A stretch of DNA of 64,000 nt. It comes from Hordeum vulgare subsp. vulgare (lineage: Eukaryota > Streptophyta > Magnoliopsida > Poales > Poaceae). Shown one piece after another: positions 1-11,225 of the stretch (position 1 is the stretch's first letter; each line of letters opens with the position of its first letter). The translations under genes and the position numbers were made by a program. Below the pieces are notes generated by a model. The model ran no database searches, was not told the origin of the DNA, and saw only the letters and a program-made list of their open reading frames with translations. Location: positions 15,086,147 through 15,150,146 of the forward strand of contig NC_058518.1 of assembly GCF_904849725.1 (NCBI RefSeq), given 5' to 3'.

Positions 1-480
1 GTGTCTCCAAAAATTGTTGACCATGTATTAGAAAAAGTTAAAGCTTGTATTTGAAAATCCTTAAATGTGTATAGAGAAAAATGTTGATGTATTAAAAATG
101 TTAATCTTGTATTTGAAATATGTTAAATGTGTCTCAAAAAATTATTGACCATGTATTAGAAAAAGTTAAAGCTTATATTTGAAAATCCTTAAATGTGTAT
201 AGAGAAAAATGTTGATGTATTAAAAATGTTAATCTTGTATTTGAAATATGTTAAATGCGTCTCCAAAAATTGTTGACCATGTATTAGAAAAAGCTAAAGC
301 TTGTATTTGAAAATCCTTAAATGTGTATAGAGAAAAATGTTGATCATGTATTAAAAAAAAGGAAAATGTTAGCCAAGCATTTGGAAAAATGTTATATGTA
401 TATAGAAAAAAATGATGACCATGTATCTGAAAAATGTTAATCTGGTATTTCAAGAATGTTAATCAAGCATTTAAAAGATG
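1..480. repeat. 128-bp tandem repeat, about 3 to 3.5 copies
   Basis: The motif GTGTCTCCAAAAATTGTTGA starts at 1 and recurs with small changes at 129 and 257, giving a period of exactly 128 bp. The third copy decays after about 384, and degenerate pieces continue to about 480. The array runs off the left edge, so the copy number is a minimum. It is AT-rich, and the short reading frames inside it only translate the repeat. No gene is supported. Confidence 0.85.
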
Positions 481-639
481 TTAAAAATATATTAAAAAAT
501 GTATTAGATATATACCAAAATTTCTATAGGAAACTATTGAAATCCGATAAAAAACAAAATAATAATAATGGAAAATGAGAAAGAAACAAACAAAACCGAA
601 GTAAAACGAATAAAACGAGTCGACTGTGAATTTGTAAAA

Positions 640-1965
640 AGGATGAAAAACAAAACACATGCCCAGTTGCGAGTCGAGGGGGTACTTGCAACGAGACAAC
701 TATGAGCCCATTTTGTGGGTCGATGGTGGACTTCCAATGAGGACAACTACGAAACTATAAGCCTAGTTACGAGTGAAGGATCGAATTTAAACTGGGATGG
801 AAAAAATATGCATTCAATTACAAACCAAGGGTGGATTTGCAACTATTATGAAAAAAATAAAAACATAGGCTCCTGTTGCGAGTTGAGGATGGGCTTGCAA
901 CTAAAATAATTACGAACCTAGTTGCGAGTCGAGGATGAACTTGCAACTATGACAATTATAACACTACGATCCTAGTTGCGACTTAGGGTTCAACTTTCAA
1001 CTTGATAAAACAAACTACATAACTAGTTGCGAGTTAAGAGTAGACCCGCAAGTGGGATGAAAAACAGAATACATGTTGAGGTGCGAGTCAAGAGTGAGTT
1101 TACAATTGGATGAAAAAATTAAGAGCCTAGTTGCGATTTGATAGCTGGCTTGAAACTAGGAAACGTGGGGCACCTGGGCGCCTACAAGTACAAAAAAGCT
1201 CCCAGTTGCGAGTTGAGTGTAGACTTGCAACTGGGCATGTGCAAATAAAAAAGTTGTGAGTCGAAGATGAACTTGCAACTTGGAAAATTGCAATTACAAT
1301 AGCTCCCATGTTGAGAGTTCGAGGGTTAACTTGCAACAGATGCAACTGCAGCTGCCAAAAATCAAATTTGTAAGTTGCGAGTCCCCTAGTTGTGCGTCGA
1401 TGATGGAGTTGCAACCAGGACAACTGCAACTATAAAGAAAATCAATTTGCGGGTCAAGTATGGACTTGCAACAACAAAAAAGACTCCAATTACGAGCCAA
1501 GGGTGGACTTGCAATTGAGGCAACTACAAACTACGAAAAAGCCCCAACTTATGAGTCGATGGTAGACTTGCAACTAGGGCAAGAACAACAAAAACATTTG
1601 TGAGTCAAGTATGGACTTGCAACATGGGCAACTAGACTACTATGAACCCAAGTTGTGAGTCCACAGTGGAATTGCAACTGAGGCAACTACAACCATTATA
1701 AGCCTCCAGTTGCGTGTCGATGATGGACTTGCAACTGGGTCAACCACAACACCACAAGCCCCAGTTGCAAGCTGATGGAGGGCTTGCAACTGGGGCAACT
1801 ATAGCTACATAAAAACCAGTGGTTGTGTGTCAATGTCGGACTTGCAACGCGGATAATTCCACTACAACAAGCCCCCTAGCTGCGAGTCAATGATGGACTT
1901 GCAACCGGGGAACTACTATGAGCCCGAATTGTGAGTCGAATTTAACTAGATATACAACTCGGACA
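640..1965. repeat. Array of about 21 imperfect palindromes, mean spacing near 57 bp
   Basis: Each unit reads roughly AGTTGCGAGTC, 7-9 bases, then GACTTGCAACT, so its two ends are near inverted complements and could form a small hairpin. Clear units begin near 664, 875, 920, 974, 1024, 1129, 1204, 1254, 1374, 1448, 1600, 1650, 1709, 1767, 1823 and 1879, with weaker ones between them. The spacers differ and are often rich in CAACTA or AAAA. One more unit lies at 3139-3168, beyond an inserted foldback element. No coding potential is seen. Confidence 0.8.
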
Positions 1966-1975
1966 AAAAATTGTA

Positions 1976-3138
1976 GGGAAAATCTAATCAGCAGCGTGTG
2001 CACCGCTGCTTTCCCATGCGGCGGCTCTCCACCCATTTTTGATTTTTTTTGAAGCCATACATGATTTCTTGACGCGTGATTAGTGATGTAATTTTTTCTA
2101 TCCCCGAAACAACACAGTGCTACACTGAAGCCAAACTCATCTCTCTTTATCATGCATGCATGCAATGATGTCATCAGATTTTCTCTAAATGACCGAAATT
2201 CAAAAACTTTTATCTCTTAAACCGTTAATTCGATCGATGATCTGTTTTCGCCATTGACTTTGTTTCGACGAAATCTTCAAAACTAGATCCCATGTCGACC
2301 TGTTTCGACAATTTTTTTTTGCTCATACTTACCACATTTGTTGCACTTACTTGTCATATTAGTAAGAACTTAATTGTGTGATAAAAATAACTTAATCGTC
2401 ATATTTTTTGAAATTGTGTATAAATATGACATCTCGACATAATCAAACTGGCAAGCACAAACAACTTTTTTTAGAAGATTGCACGCAAAAATATGACAAC
2501 TCAACATATTTAAAACCGGTGACCACAATAAGTCTTTTTTGATCATCGTTTGTAAATATGACAACTCGGCATAGTTAAACTAACAAGCACACAAAATATT
2601 TTTCTGGTAAAGTTATATATAAATATGACAAGTTGGCATATTTAAATTGGAAAACACAACCTATGACATGCTTTTATATCATGTATAACGAAAATTGCTA
2701 CAGGGCTTTTGTACGAATCAACATTAAAAAGTGACAATTAAGTTATTTTTCTCAGGCAAGTAAGTGGTTAATAATATGACAAGTGGGTCAAAAAATGTGG
2801 TAAGTATGAACAGAAAAAAATAGTTGACAGAACATGTCGACATGGGATCTAGTTTCGAAGAACTCGTCGCGAGAAAGTCAATGATGAAAGCGGATCATCG
2901 ATTGAATTAATAGTTTTGTAGATAAAACTTTTTTAAATTTCAAACATCAAAGGGAATCTGGATAACATCATTCCATGCATACATGCATGAGGAAGAGAGA
3001 GGGATTTGACCGAAGCATGCAATGCTTTTTTAAAGTAATCTGATTAGTAAAGCAATTCTATTTTTTTTATTAGAATGGTGATTAGCTGGCCGCCGCACGG
3101 CAAGCCGCAGGTGCCGCGTCGCTGCATAGTGTTGTCCC
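1976..3138. mobile_element. Foldback / Mutator-like non-autonomous element with long inverted arms
   Basis: The left arm (about 1976-2360) reappears as its reverse complement in the right arm (about 2745-3138). Shared blocks include ACTAGATCCCATGTCGAC, GATCATCGAT, the CATGCATGCATG run and the GC-rich GCGGCGGC end. The outer ends both start GGGA and then reach GCAGCG. The 8 bases AAATTGTA flank both sides (1968-1975 and 3139-3146), as expected for a target-site duplication. A Mutator-like origin would predict 9 bp; here 8 of 9 match. No transposase ORF is seen inside. It sits within the palindrome array and separates its last unit. Confidence 0.7.
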
Positions 3139-3168
3139 AAATTGTAAGGTAAGGATGAATTTACAATT
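3139..3168. repeat. Displaced unit of the palindrome array
   Basis: AATTGTAAGGT and its near inverted complement ATTTACAATT flank a short loop, with the same layout as the units at 640-1965. Its place directly beside the foldback element supports insertion of that element into the array. Confidence 0.6.
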
Positions 3169-3169
3169 A

Positions 3170-4130
3170 GGACAGAAAAGGAGTGGGTTGTTGGTTGCTT
3201 CTCGAGGTTGGACTTCCACACAGCAAGGAGTACCGAGCACACATCTGACTATGTCTATTATTCCACAGAGCATGTCTGTTCGTCATCGAACTTTAAAAGG
3301 AAAATAGAAATATGCAAGAACCAGCAAAATAGGCCGCCCCTTCTACCTGTACAATGCATGTTAGATGAAAATGGGTCACAAAAGTACGAGCAAAAAAAAG
3401 CCTGACAAATGTGTAGCATGAACGTGCTGACAAATGGATAAAACGAAACAAGACGGCATGAGGGTACATCAACTGTGGACGCAAGATTAAGAGTTTGCGT
3501 AAAAAATATAGTAGCAAAGATCCAATGAACGGCAATTTAGGTGAGACGGTCCAAAATCTCAGCTTGATAAAAGTTAGAAGGAATGGGAGGCCGTGTCAAA
3601 ATAAACTAGAAAGGCAACGACTGCGATAAATCTTTTCGAATGGAATGCCGTGTCAAAATAACATAGCAATAACACGGCGAAAGCGTCTGTCAGCATACCG
3701 CGTTAATGGGCCAAAAAGAAAGAAGCCAACTACAAAAGGATGCGCGACACACAACTTGTGACCAGCTAGGCGGGAGATTGAGCGCTTGCATCAAAACTAA
3801 ATAAAACTAAAAATCAAACAATCGCAAACTTAAATGAGACATTGTTTTGTATGCAGAAATATATTTACGAATTAAGAAGCTGTTCACATACTTATTTGTT
3901 TCCAAATTTATAAAAATGTTGACAAAAAATCTTATTCATGAATATGAAAAGAGAAGGAAAAAATGAAAGATAAAATAAAAAGGAAATTAATAAATAAAAT
4001 GTAACCGAACACAAAAACAAAAACCAACAACGACCAGCCCCAGAGATCAGGCTACATGAATTTTGAAGATACACAAGATGGGAAGTCTCTACGGTTAGAC
4101 GTGAGATAGTACATCACATCTAGATGTGAA
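3170..4130. other. No supported gene or repeat
   Basis: This stretch holds only short, low-complexity reading frames on both strands. I see no terminal repeats, splice-consistent exons or recognisable domain. Confidence 0.5.
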
Positions 4131-4271
4131 ATACAATAGCAATACAATTTTTTTCTTTTTCTATACGAAAAGGTAGAGCTCCTGTTGTTTTTTTTAAAAA
4201 ATACAGTAGCAACACAATTTTTTTCTTTTTCTATACGAAAAGGTAGAGCTCCTGCTAGTTTAAAAAAAAAT
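4131..4271. repeat. Two-copy direct repeat of about 71 bp
   Basis: A block containing CTATACGAAAAGGTAGAGCT occurs in 4131-4201 and again in 4203-4271, each preceded by ACARTAGCAAYACAA and followed by a T/A-rich tail. The copies differ at only a few positions, so the duplication is fairly recent. It lies just upstream of a Stowaway MITE and of the PMD-B3 gene. Confidence 0.85.
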
Positions 4272-4288
4272 ACAGTAGCAATATAATA

Positions 4289-4381
4289 CTCACTCCGTCT
4301 CAAAATAAGTATCACAACCTTAATATAATTTTATACTAGAACTAGTATAAAGTTGATACACTTATTTTGAGATGGAGGGAG
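4289..4381. mobile_element. Stowaway MITE (93 bp)
   Basis: The ends CTCACTCCGTCTCAAAATAA and its near reverse complement TTATTTTGAGATGGAGGGAG are typical Stowaway inverted repeats (Tc1/mariner group). TA target duplications lie at 4287-4288 and 4382-4383. It is about 235 bp upstream of the proposed start codon of the PMD-B3 gene and could be part of its promoter region. Confidence 0.9.
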
Positions 4382-4616
4382 TATTTTTGATTGATCCAAT
4401 CCTTGAAAACAATTTTTTTCCCGGATTATTTCTTGGAATAAAAAGAAGAAACAAAAATAGAACATCACAACACAAGCCCTTCCGTCCTCCCACTGCAACA
4501 TTCCCGTCCCTTTTCCCCTCCTCCCATTATCGGCTTCTCCCCGTCGGCCGACCTCGCAACAACGCCGCGTCGGCGGCGAGCCTCGTGCGGCACCACCGGG
4601 GACGACCCACCGAGGC

Positions 4617-7600
4617 ATGCGGGCTTCGAAGGGATCTGGGCGGCGGCGAGCTGCAGGCGGCGGGCGGAAGCTCATCCTGATGGCGGACGAGGCGGCCGCG
4701 GCGAGCTCGATTCAAGCGGCGGCGGCGCTGGCCTCCCTCCACCTCCCTCCTCCAGCACTGCCAGGTGGGCGCCCCGAAGCTTCTTTCCTCTTCCCCCGCA
4801 AAAAGAAAGTTCATTTCTTTTCCCCGCAATATCGAAATGCGAGTCAGGCTCCTGCATCTCTCGCTGGAGTCCGTCGCGAGATCTGAACCGAACCAGCTGA
4901 AATCACGAGGAAAAACACCTCTTTTTTTAGATCCTAGATTTTTTACTCTTGAGTTGAGCATGCGTTGGGGAAGCAGCAAGAACTAATTCGTGTGTGCTGG
5001 GAAGCAGAAACTGACAACCAAGATGGGAACTATTTCGGGCGAGGGGCGCGGATAAAGCGTAAGGCGAAGCGGAAGTGGGGCTTCCTTGGCAGCGATGCTG
5101 GCGCGGTGGAGACTAAGAATCGCCGGTCGGCCATGAGGTTACCCCTAGTCAATCCCATGTATTACCACATAAGTTTGTTCAATTGTCCAACAAAATGTAA
5201 ATAGATCATGGGATATAAGGCCGAATGTGTTGCTTCTGTTTAATGTATGTGGGTTATTGCATCCAATGTTGCAGTTGATAATATAACATGTTAAAGGCTT
5301 AAAGCATTAGCGCTTGCATTTTTTTGTTCCATGGCTTTTTTCGACTGTTTTTTCATGCGACATGGATTGTCATGTTGCAGTTAGTTATCGTACATGTGTT
5401 GCGGCTGAGCTATCTCTGTTTTTTGCTCTGCCTTTTGCTCTTGTTTGCTTTATACGTAAAGTTAAATTTGCTCGTTTCTTTTGATTATCAGGGGAGGATT
5501 TGGATCCCTGGATGAAGTATTACATGGTGAAGTGGGCATCAGGAGTCGTTTCAGTGCTGGGAGGATTCGAGAGATCATGCGTGGTCTGACACCCCGGCAG
5601 CAGGGGTATGTCGCAAAGTATGGATTCGAGCATTTCAATCGTATCGGGGCATTCTCTGTCCATGAGCCGCTGACCGAGTGGATCATGGGAAAAATTAACC
5701 CTCCGTTCTCTGAGTTCAGAATTAATGCGGACAAGACAATAGTTTTCACCAAGCCCCTTGTTCAGAAAATTTTAGGTGTACCTACAGGGGGAAGACCCTT
5801 TGTACTGCATGGGCAGAAGTCGGACAAAATCAAAGAACTACGAGATCTGTACTTAAATTACGGACTAAGGGCGACCATCCCACATTGCGTCAGTTTGCTT
5901 AAGAACAACGAGGACGAGGAGTCCTTCATGAGGACATTCCTACTTATTGCACTTGCGGCAGTCCTCACCCCCACCACTGGGAATACAATAGACCTTGACT
6001 ACCTGTGGGCCTTTGAAGACATGTCAAAGGTGCAGGACCTGGATTGGGCTGGCCATATCACCGAGCATCTGATGGATGAGGTTCAGAAATTTCAGTACAA
6101 GGCTAGGGAGGAAAAGATGAGAGACATCTGGGTTGGTGGGTGCTTGCCTTTGCTCACGGTATGGCATCTCCAGCTCTTCTATTTCCCGTCCTGTTGACAT
6201 ATAGTGCACTGATGACATGTCTTTGATGTTGCGGCTAGCATTTCTTTTTCTGATGTTGCCATTTTGTAGTGGCATTTCTTTGCAGTTCTAACTTATAAGT
6301 GCTTCATTTTGCAGTTTGTTTGATTTTGTTGATGCCACAGTTATGGAAATGGAGTGCTGCAATTAAACTTATAAGCAGTTAATATTGCAATCTGATTTTA
6401 TTGTTGGCAACTTGGCATTTTTTTTGTTAATGCCACATTTATTATACAGGGGATGCTGCTGTTATTTTCAGTTCATACTTCATACTGCAGACTGTATACA
6501 TACTTTCTTCGGCTCGTGCTCTTGTTTAAATACATAGTTTATGGAATTATTCATGCCATCCTTTTCAGTGTCACCTTTTTTCCCGAACAATGTTTATAAT
6601 TTTATATGTATGGATCTTCTTCCTATCTTTTTTTTTGTAGATTGCTTACATGGATCACCTGGATCTCCCTAGAGGGCGAATTGTAGACCGTGAAATTAAC
6701 TACTCGTTGCCTAGGATCTGCCATGTTTCTAAGGACGATTTCCAATTTGCCGCGATTGCCGACCTGCATCGTCAACATTTCAACTTTGCCACATTCGGGA
6801 TACTTCCTGTATGTCGTTTTCTCCACCTTTTTTACTCTAGTTTCTGTTTGCAACATACAACGTTTTAATAGTGTTTGATCTTTTTCCGTCCTTATTATTG
6901 TGGGTATTATACAGTTCCGTGATAGAACACCGTACACTGATAATCCAGTAACTGAGACAGAGGTAGCAGAAGATGCTCCTAATATTGTGTCGAAGGATCA
7001 AGCCTTATCAGGGCAATGGGAGCTTATTGAAGTTCATGACGAAAAAATAGATGAATTTGTAAAAGAAGCTCAACCTGAAATCCTTGGGTTTGCGGAAGCG
7101 AGCTTCGATCATTCCCCTTTTGGACGAACTGACATTGGCTCAAATCAAGGTAAAGCTGAAGAAACGAGTATAGATTATTTTCACATTTCAAGGAGCTCCA
7201 TCATGATACCTACACGATTATCAGGAACTAAAAAAGCTGCGAGGTGTGAAAGGGGCAGTTCTAGCCATTGTAAGAATACTGCAAAGGTGGCTGTGACACC
7301 CTGTTCATCTGAGAAATCAGGTTATATGGTCAACTTACATGCACATATGCGTTAAACCTTGAATGACTTATATATATATGTTTTGTACCTGTGAAATTTT
7401 ATACAGAAGAAGACAATGCTCGTGAATACGAATCTTCTGAGTCAGATGATCATCCGACACCTCCAGAAGCTGATTATGTGGTTATATTCAGGAGTTGTCT
7501 ATCTGGACCACAAATGGAGAGAGTAAATACGCTTATCCAAGAAATTAAACCTGAAACTACCGTATTTGTGGCTACCATGAGGAAGTGTGATGTTCAACTA

Positions 7601-8077
7601 CCTAGTCCTCTTCTGGTAAATTTCTGTTCGTTTCCTTGCTTTACAATTGAAGCTGTGCCTTTTCCATCCAGCCCGACTTTTCTTTTCTTGTTTGCTTTGT
7701 GATGACGTCTCATCTTGTCCACATGTAACCAGATCATTTCAAAGGAACAGGCGTTAGCTGCAGCTGCACACTTTCCACATGAAAATGGGGTTGTCACACT
7801 TGAGATGCCGGGCAAGGACGAGAAGTGGCGTCCGAGATTCTTCATAGAAAAAGACATGTGCATGCTTGCGGGTAACTGGTTGGACTTTGTATGCGACAAC
7901 CATGTGCAGGCTGGTGACATCTGCATCTTTGTACCGGTTAAGGGTGGGGAAAGGTACACATTCACGGTCCATGTAGTCCGTGCAGAAGCTACTCATCATA
8001 GGGGTGTTAAAAGGATTCGCTCAACCCATGATTCTCCCGTTAGTGGGAAAGGAATGGCAAATCCAGATGTCATTTAG
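4617..8077 (+). CDS. PMD-like domain plus B3 DNA-binding domain protein (7-exon model)
   Basis: The proposed exons are 4617-4764, 5008 (or 5023)-5137, 5492-6158, 6641-6808, 6915-7320, 7407-7615 and 7733-8077. All introns are GT-AG and all phases agree, giving about 690 residues (685 with the alternative exon 2). Exon 1 is GC-rich and alanine-rich; an in-frame ATG at 4680 is an alternative start. Residues about 95-370 (SAGRIREIMRGLTPRQQGYV through VGGCLPLLT to the LPRICHV region) resemble the plant-mobile-domain-like proteins common in Triticeae. An acidic linker follows (ESSESDD). Exons 6 and 7 form a REM-type B3 domain (WRPRFFIEKD, GNWLDFVCDN, GDICIFVPVKGG, FTVHVVRA). The likely role is nuclear DNA binding; the function of the PMD-like part is unknown. 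PMD-like domains are often transposon-linked, so a domesticated origin is possible. Exon 1 is the least certain; exons 3-7 are well supported. Confidence 0.75.
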
Positions 8078-9080
8078 AAATGGCAAACGATGGATGCACT
8101 CGTACATGGTTGGAAGCAAGTTTGTCCACGGCAATGATCTGTATTCTGGGGACATGTACCATGCTTGTCCCATATCATTTCCAGAGATCGGCTCTGGCTT
8201 CTAGCGGGGCAGAATGATGCTGCTAGCACCTGCGTGCTCTTTCTGGTTGTACTACCATGGTTGTCTGGTTGTACTCCTATATATCCATCCTGAAAGGAGC
8301 TGCTAAGTTGAAATGAGCCATGTTGAGACTTTGTTCGTTTCGCAGGATGAATATTGCAAGTTCATTTTTGTCTAGTGTTTGTTTCATCAGCATGTACGCC
8401 GAGGCTTGTGGTACAGCTAGCTGTGTTTTGCTGTGCTGGTGCTTTAAGGGATCTTGGTTCTTTTGTCATCTGGAGGCTGTTGCCTGAGAGAAGATCCTAA
8501 AATCAGAATTTGTGCAACTAAATTTTGTTGCCACAGCGTCTTTAAGATTAGTAAATTCTCCCAACAACATCTCAACAAATAAATTAAACTCCCAACAAGA
8601 ACTTGTGATAGAGCAGGAATCTTGCATTGAATTGAAATCATTCAGCACTTACTCAAAAGCTCACGAAGTCATGATATAAGAGGCAGTAGCATTGCTTTTT
8701 TCCTGTCACTTCTCATGTTCATCCATATAATGCAATATCCAGCAAGCAAATATGCAAGAGAGAGAAAGCAAACTGAAGATGATTCAACTTTAGAGTCTTC
8801 TAAATTGGAATGAGAGAAAGCAAACACATATGTTGCTGCTGTTATCAATGAACTGGTAATAGATCACTTTGTTTGACAGCCGGTCTGCACCATCAATTAG
8901 AGTTTAAAGGATCGTAGTACATCACTGTTCTTGAAGTCAATCTTCTCAGGATAACAAGCAAGATTTTTTTTTTACCGGAACAACCACTGCAAATTTGATG
9001 GAGCCTTTATTGAGCAAACCTCCATAGAGTAGTTGGGTTTGAATTGGGAGGTACTGTAAACAATAAATAGATGACACCCC
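8078..9080 (+). other. 3' flank of the PMD-B3 gene, parent of several downstream copies
   Basis: The sequence after the stop codon is the probable 3' UTR and flank. Landmarks are a CTATATATCCATCCTGAA block near 8280, a TCATCTGGAGGCTGTTGCC block near 8465 and a CGGTCTGCACCATCA block near 8880. The same landmarks recur in the same order near 18060-18690, 20180-20700 and 54950-55805. That pattern shows that the whole last exon plus about 1 kb of flank was duplicated. No clear polyadenylation signal can be singled out. Confidence 0.6.
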
Positions 9081-9113
9081 GCGCTTTGCCGAGGGAATTC
9101 TTAGTCATATGCA

Positions 9114-9194
9114 CTCTCTCCGTAAACTATTATAAGAGCATTTAGAATACTACTTTAGTAATCTAAACACTCTTATATTAGTTTACAGAGGGAG
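9114..9194. mobile_element. Stowaway MITE (81 bp)
   Basis: The ends CTCTCTCCGTAAACTATTAT and AATATAAG...GTTTACAGAGGGAG are inverted complements, and a central pairing block (AATACTACTTTAGTAATCT) makes it nearly a full hairpin. TA follows the right end at 9195-9196; the left TA has changed to CA. It belongs to the short Stowaway class seen beside many wheat genes. Confidence 0.85.
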
Positions 9195-9383
9195 TACATG
9201 ATATAATATATAAACTGAATAATCTGCTTTCATAGTAGGCATATGATATTAAGATTTTTTTTTGGAACACCCTACTCCAGAGTATGGTTAAAAGATGAAC
9301 ATCCTCGTGCACTCTACACGCAATAAAGAAGAATACATTGTCCGAGCGATTTTGTAGGTGTGTGATCGCATACTTTTTTAATC

Positions 9384-9440
9384 CACGCAGAAGCTACTCA
9401 TTCACGGTCCATATAATCCGTGCAGAAGCTACTCATCATT
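9384..9440 (+). pseudogene. B3 exon copy 2, upstream fragment
   Basis: The block ATTCACGGTCCATATAATCC followed by GCAGAAGCTACTCATCAT matches 7961-7998 of the parent B3 exon. A CAGAAGCTACTCATTCACGG overlap just before it repeats part of the same stretch. It ends exactly where a poly-T run starts, and the next parental bases (GGTGTTAAAAGG) resume at about 10979. It is therefore the left part of copy 2, separated by an insertion. Confidence 0.65.
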
Positions 9441-10975
9441 TTTTTGATAAAGGGAATACATTAATATCGTGAAGATACCAATTACACCTAGCCTCTGCAC
9501 CAATAAGACATCCAAAGACACCAGGGATGCACACAACGAAGAACAAAATAAACAAGAGAGAAAATAAAAACAAAGACTCCGTCGCGGTGTACAACACCTC
9601 GCAACACAAGCACTCTAACCGTCATCGAATACAACACCAGTACTACAACCTAGGCTCTCCAAAAGCAACACCTCAAAGAAGAAAACAATGCACAAGCGTT
9701 GTTGTCGCTCGATCGAAGATCTTGGGTTTTCACCCCGGAGAAAGACCGAGTTTCCAAAACAATGTCTTCAACAAGGCCATTGCCAGGTACAACCAATGAT
9801 GGCCAGACCTTGGGTTTTCACCCTGGAAATCAAGGCTCAGTACTCGACGAGCACCACCAAAGATGCAGTCCACCTGTGTTGCCACACCCGCTTGCCCAGG
9901 CTGCTGCTGCGAGTCACCGCACACCCGACACACAGGAAGAACCTGTGCCGCGTTGTCTTCAACACAACCAACCAACCACCAATCACAGCCACCATGACTT
10001 TCTCCAACTCTGTCAGATCCATGGAAATCTATGTCCCATATCACCGAACGGTAGACGAAGCTTCACACGGCGCCCCGGAAGGGTGCGCACGACCGCATCG
10101 ATTTCTCTTTGGATCTCGAGTAGTATCATGTGCCACTGCGGAGATCACTGAAAAGAAGACCGGAACTGGTCGGCGGCCAGATCGAGGTGGTCGACATGAA
10201 GCCAGGCCGAAACTCTGCAGGGTCGGACCCCATATAATCGAAACCTGGCCAACGACCGCCACACTACCGGCTATCACCGACCGCCCGTCCCACCGGAAGA
10301 GGCCGATAGAAAGAAGGCGACCCCGGCTGCCATGCTCGCAAGCACCACGACGAGCCACGCTGCGGCGGAGAGGAACACGAGACGGCCGCACGAGCGCCGC
10401 AGCCGCGGCCCAGTCAGACCCAGTCCATCACCAGCCACGCCACCGCCCCGATCCGCCGCTCCACCACCGCAAGAACCCGCCGCCTCGCCGGATCGGGTGC
10501 CACGCCAAACTGTACACGACCCATCAGCTCGTCCTCTCCGCCGAACAAGAAGAACAGAGGTGCGTCTTCCTCGACCTCACCGCCTTCGACGGCCAGCGTG
10601 CCGCCAGGCGGTGGTGGCGGCCAGAGATGCTTGGTGATTAGGTTTTTTTTGGTGGAGGCGTGTTTGCCCTGGAGCCGCACGCGCGTGCGACCCGGAGGCG
10701 TGGTCAGGATCTAAAAATTGATGGACACATCCTTTTTAAATATGAGTACTAGGATTTTAATTCTCGATTACGAACCAAGCTTAGTCCTCAATAAATGAGT
10801 GAGTACTAGGAAAGCCTGGTCCTCAAGAATAAGTAGGAACCTAAATTCACCTCTGTCAGGAAAGCCTGGTCCTCAAGAATAAATAGGAACCTAAATTTAC
10901 CTTCACGAGAATTTGAACTCAGGTGTTGGGTTTGTACATCCACTCCCCTAACCAGTTGAGCTAGGCTCACTTCCC
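9441..10975 (-). mobile_element. Poly(A)-tailed non-LTR-type insertion with a tRNA-like head
   Basis: The empty site is preserved in the parent exon (about 7998) and in copy 3 (about 19857), so 9441-10975 is an insertion on the minus strand. It ends in a poly-A tail (the T-run at 9441) and begins with a pol III-like head. Reading on the minus strand, an A-box-like TAGCTCAACTGG and a B-box-like GTTCAAATTC lie about 50 bases apart in 10900-10975. Positions 10808-10906 hold a 50-bp direct repeat (AGGAAAGCCTGGTCCTCAAG). The GC-rich central part, about 10050-10700, has frames on both strands without a recognised domain. It may be one composite element, or a SINE (about 10725-10975) next to a LINE 3' end. 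No clear target duplication was resolved. Confidence 0.5.
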
Positions 10976-11225
10976 ATTAGGGTGTTAAAAGGGTTCAGTC
11001 AACCCATGATTCTCCGGTTAGTGGGGAAGGAATGACAAATCCAGATGTCGTTTAGGAATGGCAAGATGCACTCGTAAATGGTTGGAAGCAAGTTTGTCCA
11101 CGGCAATGGTCTGTATTCTGGGGACATGTACCATGGTTATCCCATACCATTTTCAGAGATTAGCTCTGGTTTGTAATAGAGCAGAATGATGGCTGCTAGC
11201 ACCTGTGTGCTCTCCTAGATGGTAC
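10976..11225 (+). pseudogene. B3 exon copy 2, middle part
   Basis: This piece follows the parent from GGTGTTAAAAGG through GGAATGACAAATCCAGATGT and GGGGACATGTACCATGG into the 3' UTR near TGCTAGCACCTG. The encoded end of the B3 domain is present, but the main B3 strands are missing from this copy. It is cut at GGTAC (11221-11225) by the Copia element 11226-17992 and continues at 17993. Confidence 0.8.

Noticed and set aside
640..1965. Regular short repeats with spacers, superficially CRISPR-like
   Set aside because: The repeats are diverged palindromes in a plant genome with no cas genes; spacer lengths vary freely.
4527..4979. 150-codon minus-strand ORF
   Set aside because: Antisense to the GC-rich first exon region of the PMD-B3 gene, no domain.
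9688..10641. 317-codon plus-strand ORF
   Set aside because: It runs antisense to a poly(A)-tailed minus-strand insertion, is Arg/Pro-rich, overlaps frames on both strands and has no domain.
10900..10975. Possible tRNA gene on the minus strand
   Set aside because: A- and B-box-like motifs exist but I cannot fold a cloverleaf; it fits a SINE-type head better.
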